The notes below the pieces were generated by a model, which did no database searches, had not been told where the DNA came from, and was given only the letters and a program-made list of their open reading frames with translations. The position numbers and the translations under genes were made by a program. From Tigriopus japonicus (lineage: Eukaryota > Arthropoda > Copepoda > Harpacticoida > Harpacticidae): a DNA stretch of 64,000 bases. The stretch lies in the NCBI GenBank assembly GCA_010645155.1, contig CM021317.1, positions 13,499,645 to 13,563,644 of the forward strand, written 5' to 3'. Numbering within the stretch: position 1 is the first letter of the stretch; every line of letters starts with the position of its first letter. Below, one piece after another: positions 12,101 through 22,700 of the stretch.

Positions 12101-13337
12101 ATCTATTTTGAAATAGATGTATTTAGGAGATCTGTTTTATTCCATTTTTTTTAGATTTGTCACTTGTGAAGCTGTTAATTTACCTTTTGACAAAGAACAG
12201 TTCTAAAATAAACGAATTAGTTTTACGTTTGACAAAAGACACTTTCAGTTGAAAAGATAGAAAGTGAGAGTGTTCTGTTAGGTTTTCATATTAGATTAAT
12301 ACGACATAAGAGTAATACCCTGAATAATATCCAAACGTAGATTAATCATTTTAGTTGGGAAAAGGTTCATGGACAAAAGGGCAAAATGTCATGTTAATAA
12401 AAATGCTTGATAGATGGCGTAAGCAGCCGAACAAAGACTTTAGCATCAAACTTGAAGCGCATCCTAGTGGTAATATTTTAATTGAATACTGTGATCTTGA
12501 AATAAAATGTAATAAAGGATTAAGAATACACATGGCAACGAACGAGATAAGAATACATGAACGAGGAATAAGTCTGAACTAATAAAGGAAAAGTCATGTC
12601 ATGATGAAAAAATTGGCGTCTTTTCATGTATATTCATGAAACCAAAGATAACGATGTCGCCGCAAATGACTAAATACTCCTAGCATTAAAATATTTTGGT
12701 ATGAATCATTTGTATGCTGCTTTCTCATTCCTGAATCCAGATAATGTTTGCGTGACGTTTTGACTAACAGAGGTTTTCCTGGTAATTTATTTTCGCAATC
12801 TCCGATTTTGCACTTGACAAGTAAAATTTAATCATCGTTTTAAACGCATCACACGATAAAATCAAACACCATTTTCCTCATCAGATTTATGTAACTCTAT
12901 ATTTCCACTACACTGACCTTCATTTCTCCCAAAATTTGACCACTTTTACTCGTATAAATGGCGCAACACTGCACCGAAGCCTCTCGAATTTCCATCACCT
13001 GCTTTATCAGTTCTGCCATTTAGAGTTACGTAATGCCAAAAAACAAAAAAAGTTGGCAATATTTTAGGCGAAAAGAGATGAGCCATAAATTTGCTCGGCC
13101 AGTCTTTTCACCAAAACAAAACAGACTCAGCAAGTGCTGCGTTCATCGTACAAAGCGGTTAGAGAAAAGTTCAGTGTACGTTGTAGTTCAGCCCTTTCTC
13201 ATCAAGGAACATCTCAAACGTTTTTGTGAGTGGACAGGCTTCTGGCAAACATTCCTGCAACGGCGAGCAAGTTGGCAATATAATCAATAAAGCCTCTCGT
13301 ATCTCACAACTTAAGTTGCAATACTGTGGGAATCAAC

Positions 13338-16057
13338 ATGACGACTGTGATCAAATTTGTGCCTGCTACGAAAACCGGCCACTTTAGCCGACTCATTGGA
13401 TCCCTTGACTTTAAGGGTCAAGGTACGAAGCATTCTTTGGAGTGCTTGGATCCGTTTGTGCTCTGTGATGACTCGGGTTTGATCCAAGGAAAAGGTGAGA
13501 CGGATTTATGTTGGACATAAGGGATAGATAATTTCCATATTAGTTGAGCCATTCCACATGTTATGTAGTGGTGGGCCGAAACATCTTGCCGGATTCGAAT
13601 CTTCAAGTGATCCGGTATTAAACCCTGATAGAAATGATCAGCTGACGACGCCTGCAGTACACTAGTAGTGCCTTTTGGGGGTAAAGAGGCTTATAGCAAA
13701 GAAGAGTCTACTTGCTTTTTTTGGAAGCTTCACGTGTTTCTATCTAACCTGGGAATTTTTACTCAAAACGGAATTTTATTTTGCTATTGATATAAATAAA
13801 TTAGGCCAATACATGGCTTTGGTCATTCTTGAATTAAAATTTGCCTCATGTTTTCTCTTGCACTTCTTTATTTGTTAGGCTTGATTGAAGCTTGAGATAC
13901 AAGTCATTAGCTTTAATTTTATTTGACACTTCTGTCCCATGTTCTTTTTACTTAGGGCAAGGTAGTTAGTTTTATTTAAACAATTGGCAAGCCTATTGTA
14001 CTTAAATTTGATGTACAATCATGTGATGAAAAAGAAAATATGACACCTCTCCTTAACACATCTTCATGTTATTTAATAATAGCAACTTTAAATTTGATGT
14101 ACAATCATGTGATGAAAAAGAAAATGTGACACCTCTCCTTGACACATCTTCATGTTATTTAATAATAGCAACTTTAAATGTTTCACACAAGTCCTGCTTC
14201 TATCCCAGCCTTCACCCTATGAACAGGGACACCATGATGTCAGCTAACTTTTCTCTCAGAATGAATTTTTGTGGGTTGCAATGGAAAAATCACATGAACT
14301 TTTGTTACAATTGTACCTTCATGAACTGTAATTGTTCTTTTTTTGAGAACAGAAAATTGTGGACGACTATCACAACTTGTTTGCATTGTTCATTCACGTG
14401 CTATGCTTGTTCATATATTTCTTTGCAAAAAGGGGAATCCACGATATATGCCCATGAAAGCAAAAAATCCCAGCTGCAAATCAAAATTAGCTCTAAACCT
14501 AAAATTGGAAACATGATATAATTTTTTTAAAAACATGTCTGCATTTCTATACATGCCCACTTCCATTGTGAAATTTTTAGCTCTAACAATAAAGTTTGAA
14601 TGAATCTGTCTATGAAATTGTTTATTTGTTTTGGAAAGTAACTGGAAGAACTCGAGTCATGTCGGACTCGATACATCTTTTTGAAATCACGAATCAAAAG
14701 TAGAACATGTTAAACTTAAGCCTTTGATGATGAAGTAGAAAAATTCTGAAAGAAAATGTTCCGTCGAAACCAAAGTAAACTAACATGCACGAAAATGCTC
14801 TTGGGCCAACTTCTTCAATTGATTTAAAACTTGCTTTTAGGCAAACCCCCCTTCGGCCTCCATCCCCATTACGGCCTCATAGCCATTTCATCAGTATTAG
14901 AGGGTGCCTTCTCCGATGAAGATAACATCAATGGCCTCTCCCAAGATTTCAACGACGCTGGAAGTGTCTATGCCGTTTCTGCGGGTCAAGGATTGTGTCA
15001 TGCAGAGGTCACGGAAGTGGAAGGACCAAGTCGTTTGATTCAAACGATTGTCAAGATCCCGCAAGATAAATTGGAATTTCAGCCCGAGGTCTCCAAAGTG
15101 AAGGCCTCGGATGTGCCCAAGATCCAATTGCAAGGTTGGATCCATTGATTTGTGATCATGCCCGAATGTACTGGTAGTGAACATAAGATTCCCATTGTAG
15201 GTGGATCTTTTTCGCTTTTGGTTGGTAAACTGGACATCTACCAATCGCCAATTTGCCTGAAAGCCATGCCCAGATTCATTCTTGGAAGGTTTTTCGTGGA
15301 ACCAAAGACAGTTTGCTCACTTCCAATGGATTCCGATCTCGAACACGGTTTTGCCTACATTCTTAATGGAAAAAGCGGCAAAATTGCTGGAGAGAATATT
15401 GTTCCAGGTAATTGTCATGAATTAAGGATGCATATTCTGGCACGTAACCTGAACTTGAAGTCCTAAAATCAACCAGTAAAAATAGCTGAAATGTAAAAAA
15501 TGGCAAGTTAGCTTTAGCAAAAGAATTTGTTTTTGAGGAGGGTCGATTTTATTTTGTCTTTCACTTATTAAAGTATTTAAAATATATTCTTTTTTTCATG
15601 CTCAAAATCTTTCAATTTGTTCTTGGCCAAAAAAATGGCAAATCATTTTTATACCATAAGACATTTTTCTTAGATATAAAAGATCTAAGATCTTTTATAT
15701 ATAAGTACTAAAAATATTTTTGGGGCAAAAATATCCTAATTTGCTTAAAATCTGCACCCTTAGTCATGACCGTAATAAGCAAATGTTTATGGTGAAACTT
15801 AATAATGATCCTGTACTCTTTCAGAACCCGGTGTGTACCTGTTTGAAAATAGTTCCGGTATATTGAGTGTGGAAAACTCGGATTCGAGCTCGATTTTGGA
15901 GCTTTTTGTGGGAGCCGCACTCAAGTTGAATGAGCCTTGGGTGAAATTGCTCGGTCACAATGGTTTCATCATTGCAGAGAATGAAGAAAAAGCCTTATCC
16001 GTCATGGCTAAAGTTGATAGCGCAGGTGTCAAGAACTTCAATCATAAAACATTGTGA
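13338..16057 (+). CDS. pirin-like cupin protein
   Basis: Four exons, 13338-13494, 14841-15134, 15201-15407 and 15825-16057, join in one frame (each junction one base into a codon) to give 296 residues; human pirin has 290. Pirins are bicupin metalloproteins, with iron in the N-terminal domain, known as nuclear transcription cofactors and as quercetin dioxygenases. The N-terminal cupin begins VIKFVPATKTG and carries LDPFVLCDD. The metal-binding set is intact: H60 and H62 in LHPHYG, and H106 and E108 in GQGLCHAE. The C-terminal cupin (about residues 152-250) is more diverged but keeps GFAYILNGK, IVPGEPGVYLFE and LELFVGAAL. The start was chosen because MTTVIKF is the first ATG in frame. The donor of intron 2 is a weak GTTGGA and that intron is only 66 nt, so this junction is the least certain. 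Intron 1 holds an 86-bp tandem duplication. Confidence 0.88.
14002..14175. repeat. 86-bp tandem duplication in pirin intron 1
   Basis: A unit starting near ACTTAAATTTGATGTACAAT is followed directly by a second copy from about 14088. The two differ at only a few positions (for example AAAATATGACA versus AAAATGTGACA, and CTTAACACA versus CTTGACACA). The high identity points to a recent duplication. An open frame of 151 codons runs through the second copy but has no known motif. Confidence 0.85.
15674..15700. repeat. short perfect palindrome in pirin intron 3
   Basis: Thirteen bases, ATATAAAAGATCT, are followed by one base and then their exact reverse complement. The origin is unknown; it may be a remnant of a small inverted-repeat element. 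Confidence 0.7.
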
Positions 16058-16059
16058 TT

Positions 16060-17013
16060 TGACAAGTTTCTCGATTGGCGAAACATAAAAAGTGACTTGC
16101 CATCTTTTGATAATCTTTGCACAATCATGTGAACAGGACCTAATACAGTTTTCCTTCAGGATGATGATATTGAATTAAACGTAACAAATGAGACAAAGGG
16201 TTATTGTATGTAGTCTACCTATGACATCTCTACATATAACACTACTAAAGATGACCAGACACCAGAGAAAAAAGATTTTTTAAAAAAGGATATGTACAGC
16301 ATTAAAATCCTTTTAATCCATGACAATCCGTTTTTAGGGACAAATGAACAGACATAAAACTAGCACCCATACTTGAAGTAAAAAGAGTTGAAGGTCGAAG
16401 AAAGTTTTCTTTTGATACACTAGTCAAGGGAAGAAAGTTGGAAAGCAGGATTGTTTCAATGTGTTTTGGACAAAATTCGCCGCTTTTTTTGAACGAAGCT
16501 GAAGCAGGGCTGGTGGGAGGTGGATCAAAGAAGAATTGAAAATTGCCGATTTGTTCTTCATTTTAACAACAAAATCTTTTTTTTTGCGGATTTTTAACCG
16601 ATGTCAGAGACGAAATCCCTGGCAAGAATAAAAATAAATTATGCAGCCTTGCAAAAAGGTTAAGTCACATTCGATAGAAATATTGATCTGTTAACGAGTT
16701 TGAATTCGCTGATCGTGCTTCTTCCTGTACGTAGGGTTGGTTTGGTATAGTTTGTAGAAAATTGTCCAAATTGTATTTAAAACTATTCAGTGGGTCCATT
16801 ACATTGTAAAATCGTCTATTATTGCAAGGCAGTAAGTTATTTAGGGTTGTGCTTTACCACAAGATTGCGCACTTTGTCACCTTTTCTCTTAGATTGAAGC
16901 TGAACCATAGATCGTTTGTTACTTACTAGATAATGTGCAAGCTTTAGTCGGGCTGAGTTGGCAAAGGGGGCAAAGAATGCGTTGGATTTGTGAGGAAAAT
17001 ACATTAAGTTATT
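16060..17013. other. intergenic, downstream of pirin
   Basis: No gene recognised. An AATAAA at 16627-16632 could serve the pirin transcript but is 570 bases from the stop codon, so this assignment is weak. The rest is AT-rich sequence without clear repeats. Confidence 0.35.
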
Positions 17014-18809
17014 TTAATACTAGAGGGAGTGTAAGCCGAAAAATGTGTCTCTAGTCACCAACTATTGAGCAGACTAAAGTGGGGGAACATTTAAAATGTG
17101 TGACCAGGCAAATGTCAACCATGCAATTGATGGATCAAATGTGGAATTGAGTAATGTTTTGGGTAATTTTTTGTTATTGTTAGTGGTCACTTTCTTGAAA
17201 GCACTGAAGACGTCACTAGGTGACCATACCTTGTGTTTGAATACAACAGCTAGGAACTTTTCTACCAATACATTGAATAAGTCACTAGTAGGAAGAACAC
17301 AAATTTAAGCTTTTGGGTTATGTAAGGTTAACCCAATACATATATGGACAAAAATAACTTGTGGCTTCTAGAAAGAGTTTGAAAAAGTTGGTCTTGATTC
17401 ACTTGTTTGGTCACACTAACTGTCACCTCAAAAGTTGTGGGGCAACATTTTCCTCATAAATTCAACACAATCTTGCTTGCCTTATCAGCCTGACTGAAGC
17501 TTGCACGCTGTCTAGTGATAAATAAATGATCTGAGGGAAAATGTTGCCCTCACAACTATTGAGCTGACAGTTAGTGTGACTAAACATGTGAATCAAAACC
17601 AATTTTTGTAAACTTGTTCTTGAAGCCACAAGTTTGTTTTTGTTTGTAATTATATTGTATTGACCTTACATAACATAAAGGCTTAAATTTGTGTTCTTCC
17701 TATCAATGACTTATTCAATGTATTGGCAAAAAAGTTCGTGGTTGAAGTGTTGAAATCCAAGGCATGGTCACCTTGCCTTGATGTCATCAGTTCTTTCAAG
17801 AAAGTGACCACTAGAAATAACAAAATGCTCTTGGCTTAAAAACTTCATTCCCCACCGCCTGTCCTCCTTGAAGCTGGGATCATACTTTTTGGGATGCCGT
17901 CTCACCCTTTTGGACAATCTTGTCCCCCGCCAAATACCAACCATAATAGAGGAGATTCCAACCCACTTTTGGAGAAGCCGGTTGACAAACTCTATCCCCG
18001 AAGACCCAAGGAGGTGAAAGGAAATGCTTCGCCAGGCTCTGGATAGGAATTTAGGATTTTAAAGAAATTCTCTTCACCTAGATGGCTCTTACATGATTTA
18101 GCATGCCCTTAACACATCCTACTAGGGTGCCCTCTCTTGTTCTCAAAATGAACAACTCTGCAGTCAGAGCAAGCCTTCCTTAAGGCAGCAAAGTTAAGCT
18201 TCAATCACAGAGAAAAATGACAATCAGGGCCATCTTGAGATGGAAGCATTTTTGGGTGCTTCTGGTAAATATTTAGCCTCAAATTGCGATTACTCAGGAT
18301 GACTTTTTACTTTTTGAACACATTAATATCGTAGCTGAGCTCCAAAAGACTCGAAATATGAAGAGAAATCCATTTTAAGATGGAAGCTGCAATTTTGGTA
18401 ATAAATCAAAGTTGAGGATAGATCTGAAATCAAGGGACTTTGCCCCTGTTTTGGCTCCATCTAGTGGCGATTTTTGTAACCTTCAATTATCATTCTTCAT
18501 CACTACCTAGTGTGCAATGAAAAGGTATACCACAATAGTCAAATGGATCAGTGCCAATGCATGTAATGTGGAGATTCCCTACACCCATACCATACTTTAT
18601 ATTTTTGGAACCAAATTGATGTTGAGACATCACAAAAAACAATAACAATAACAAAAAATGACCCAAAAACATTACTCAATTCCACATTTGATTCATCAGC
18701 ATGGTTGACATTTGCCTGGTCACACGTTTCAAATGTTCGCGCACTTTTGTCCGCTCAACAGTTGGCGAATGGAGACACATTTTTAGGCTTATACTCCCTC
18801 TAGTATTAA
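17014..18809. mobile_element. 1.8-kb foldback DNA element with long inverted arms
   Basis: The ends are inverted copies: TTAATACTAGAGGGAGT on the left and ACTCCCTCTAGTATTAA on the right, differing at one base further in. The arms are long. Bases 17014-17172 pair with 18653-18809, and 17173-17460 pair with 17540-17828, around a centre at about 17500. The right arm is split by an 821-bp insertion at 17826-18646. Either TA or TTAA could be the target duplication, because both are present at the boundary. Open frames inside (for example 17096-17308) are fragments of the arms. No transposase is recognised. Confidence 0.75.
17826..18646. mobile_element. insertion inside the foldback element, 10-bp direct repeats
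   Basis: The right arm of the 17014-18809 element is interrupted here. The 10-mer AATAACAAAA occurs exactly on both sides (17816-17825 and 18647-18656), consistent with a target-site duplication, though the sequence is simple. The insert has no obvious inverted ends. Its section 18300-18480 (GTAGCTGAGCTCCAAAAGAC, then TATGAAGAGAAAT, then CCATCTAGTGGCGA) recurs at 20280-20450 and, inverted, at 41690-41870, so it carries a dispersed repeat. Confidence 0.6.
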
Positions 18810-19737
18810 TAGAACTCAATGCTCTGATGGCGAGTTTTTCATTTTGAGAGGGCAAGTCAAGGCTTGTTGAAATGTGTGAAAGCCATCTAGGTGGAAAAAT
18901 ACCAGTTTTCTTTTAATTACTCTTAAACACTAACAAATACTTCGATTTCTTTAGCTCTCTTTGGTTCAGATCCCCCGAACAGAGCAAGAAAAGGAATCAG
19001 AAGGACCCCGCATTCTTTCGATTAACGAAATGTTACGTTAAGCTAGCATTCTCGTAATTCAATAACTGGCATGAATTATTGTCGATATGTCCAATGAGAT
19101 ACATAAAAATCTCGCAATTGAATATGATCAACGAAATTGAAAATCTGAATCTTATTTAAGATGGTTTTTTTATTGCTGGAAGTTGTCATTAGAAATTTCC
19201 TTTTCCTCAAGGCGTTCTACATAATTAAGACCATTCATTTGAATCACTGACGCTCCAAACAAATAAAACCAGTCTAGTTACGCAATCATCCAATCAATTT
19301 GGGGAAGAAAATCTGCCGTTTAAAGTAAAATTCTTTTTTCCCACATTCTTCGATATTTTGCAACATGGTTCTGAACAATGATCGCACCTTCCCTACATTA
19401 ATATCCACTCATACAGGTTCACCATAGCATAATTGATGCCTTTTTGTTCAAAAAGAGACCTGACGATCCAAAAGGCAACCTCAATGATAAGTTTATGAAC
19501 GGACCTACGATCCAACTAGTTGAAATAGATGCCTAGCCTCGTTATCTCGAGTCGAATCTTGCAATGGATGTCCAATTTCACTTCTTTGAACCGCCTGTTC
19601 AAAAAGGTGCGAGCTTATTTTTTGTCTAGAGGAAATACCGTCAGAGGACGGAGTTTTAGACAGACCAACCAGCAGGCCCAGAAACCGAAAGTGAGGCACG
19701 TATCAACATTAATTGATGAAGCTTTGTGACTTGTACT

Positions 19738-19742
19738 TCAGT
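19738..19742 (+). promoter_or_regulatory. possible initiator of the CUB-protein gene
   Basis: TCAGT lies 56 bases upstream of the start codon at 19798 and matches the arthropod initiator. No TATA box is seen at the expected distance, so support is weak. Confidence 0.3.
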
Positions 19743-19797
19743 CTAACAGAAACGTACGTGGAGAGTGGTTGTCGACAAGTGAATAGTTCTAAAGAAC

Positions 19798-22700
19798 ATG
19801 AGCGCAATTTGTGTATTTTTCTTACTTACTCTAGGGATCAGTGCGTTTGCAAATGAGTTGGCTGAGAAATCGACGAGAGATGGACGACGTAAGAATGTAT
19901 TGTTTTGCAACTTTGATAAATAAAGTAATGTCTATTAGCAAATCTCAATTAAAGGATCTTGGCTCTTGGGATGTTTTTAACATTATAATTTTCAACCCTT
20001 CAATTGGAATTTCCCGCGTTAGCAAATTCGATGGCTGTTATGACATGTTAGACCAAAAATGGTCACAAATAGCACGAAAGGCCCCCTAAGGCACTGTATG
20101 AAGGAATTTTTTGACCGCCTTCTCCCTTAATGAGATTTCCTCCAAGCTCAAGGAGGTCAAGTCCAAAATATTCTTTCCCTTCTACTTACTTTAATTCCAT
20201 TTAATTTCGGGTGTTTATGCGAAATTTTTAGCCTTATTTTATAGTCAAACACTGTGTTTTAGCAATTCTCAAACACAACAGTACCGTAGCTGACCTTTAA
20301 TAGACTCGAAGTATGAAGAGAAATTCACTTCAAAAAATAAGTTGCGATTCTAGCACCAAAATCAAGACTAGTAAAACTCTTTCAAATATTCGGAGACTTT
20401 GCCATTGTTTTGCCTTCATCTAGCGGTGGATTTTTAAGTTTCCGTAACATTCTTCATTCCTGAATTTGGTCACTTCTTCAAGTCACATTACTGAAACTCA
20501 TTTTTTTACTTTTTGTGGCATTTTTAAAACCAAATCCGTTTTTAAAGGCCCTGAATCGAGAAAATTGGTTTGTTAAATCTGAAATAAGAAGGCAGTGAAA
20601 GGCTGTGTGAAGCTAAATTTCTGGAAAGCAGCGGAAAAAATATTTTGCTTTCCTTGGAATCCTAAATTTTAAATTTTAAATTGAAATTTAGGACTGACCA
20701 TTCATGGCTTCTAAGTATTGTTGACAAATAAATAGATTCTTGCTCAAAGTAAACCTATGCTTTTAATCTTCTTTTCACCATTTTCGGCTAAACGTAGTAC
20801 AGATGTTCATTACATGGAACAATAAAGAATGGCGGCTTTAGAAACTGCCCTTCATTTTTTTTCCTTAATTGGTCGCCAAAAATTGAGCACGTGGGTACAC
20901 TCAACTTGTCCTTTTCGAAAATAAAGCAAGTCACGGACGAATTTGGATGTCACATTTGTCTTCATTTTGCTCGGGCTTCTGAACAGACAGATCAAACCAC
21001 TTTTAGATTTGCACCAGCTTCAGACAAAAAAGATTCCTCAGGAGGAAAATGTGGATATTTGATGACTCGGAACATTGTTCAAAATCGTCATTACATCATA
21101 CCCAAATGTATGAAATCCACGGAAATACGATCCAACTATTTTTTGAATCAAAACGATCCCTCGCTAAAACTTAGGATATATCGAATATAAATGAAGGGAA
21201 TCAGAACATTGCTTGACATTTCAAGTGTTGAAGGTTATATACAGTGCATATTTGCAACTCATACAACGACAACAACAAGAAAAATTGTCCGTACAAGCCG
21301 TAAATAACTAACTAACCGTATATGTCCTAGAAAATCATGAGAATGTATCCTGAAGATAGCATGCATAGTAGTCAAAAATTCCTGCTTCAATTGACATGTA
21401 AGGGATTGTTTAAATTCGGGATTCAAGAAAAATGATTTTTCAAAGTACTCGAAGAATAAATTTCTAGACTGCTCAATATCGAATGAACGATAGTACGTTG
21501 GACAAAACAGTACAAAACGTACAAAACTCTGTAGTCAATCAATCTTAAGAGAGAAAGTTTGCTGACGCCAGAAGTTGCAAAGACATAAACTGATATTAAG
21601 ATACCTTTGCTTACAACTGGTTGATAACATTCTCACTTCATTAGGTAAAAAATCATATACATAGAATCATACTTTCCTAGAGAGAAGCAGCAAAAACTAT
21701 TTCAATTCTCTTCATGGGAAACATTTTGAAGTATTGATATAGTTCGATGGAATCTAGTGAACTGTTTTGCATCGTTAAATTATGTTTTGGATCACTATTA
21801 ATTCCTCTTTTTGTAGTAGCATAAGGCTTACTTAAGTGCTTGTTATTCAATCACCCTTAAGGAGGATTTTGCATATTATTGGCCCAACTCTGATCATTTC
21901 CACGAACCTAAACTTTATGAATACACGCTAAAATTGAAATGATTTGGATTTGCCAAAATCAACCGAGCAACTCAGCACAGCTAACGGCCTGTTTCGCCAC
22001 TAGCGATATGATTGAAAACGCTCACCTGAGCTAGAGCACCATTATAACAGAGTACGGTCATAAAGTGCGCCATCTAGTGGATTTCATACGACAACAGCTC
22101 GCCGTTCCCATGATACAGATATTTTTGAAGATCGCAACGGCCATTCATCACTTTTGGACAAACTAAAGTGCCTCAAATGTTGACTGAGTATTGTTAATGG
22201 ACCTGTCGTGGTTATTGATTGAATTTATTGGTAAAATCCCTTTCAAATTGGCATAGAAATCTGACTATTGAAAAGGTAATTCAAGCATGATCTATGCCAA
22301 AATTAATCAGAAAAACACTTACAGTACTATTTGGAGTTCCACCATCAACATTTTAGGCACTTTTGTTTGTCGAAAACTGATCAATGACCGTTGCAATCTT
22401 CAAAAATATGCGTACCATGGGAACGGCGAGCTGTTACCGCATGAAATCGACTAGATGGCGCACTTTATGATCGTACTCTTTAGTTATAGTGCTCTAACCG
22501 GAGCAACCTTTGTGCACTTCCCATTACGTTCAATTTTTGGTTGAAATTCTCAAACCGAGTTGCCTGGACCAGGGTTGGCATCTAGTGGGCCACAGCTAAC
22601 ATGTGAGCTCAAAGGTAGTCATTGATGGGCCCAGAAGCTATGGGGAAAGTCCAAAATAGTGGGCCCTAGAGCATCCATAGAACTTTATTCGTAAGCACAG

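Larger units (their letters stand above)
8300..13337. other. intergenic block upstream of the pirin gene
   Basis: About 5 kb without a recognisable gene. It includes a repeat-like stretch at 8876-9151 and a CAA/AATA microsatellite at 9069-9102. Open frames near 11384, 12355 and 13033 (60-92 codons) show no family motifs and no splice-supported extension. The pirin promoter should lie near the right end of the block, but I see no clear TATA box. Confidence 0.4.

Noticed and set aside
12355..12582. 75-codon charged frame
   Set aside because: No family, signal or splice evidence. The opposite strand is also open over most of it.
20891..21190. 99-codon frame in CUB-gene intron 1 with several Cys and His residues
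   Set aside because: It has no ATG start at its beginning and no recognised domain, and lies among repeats. It may be a decayed transposon piece but cannot be supported.
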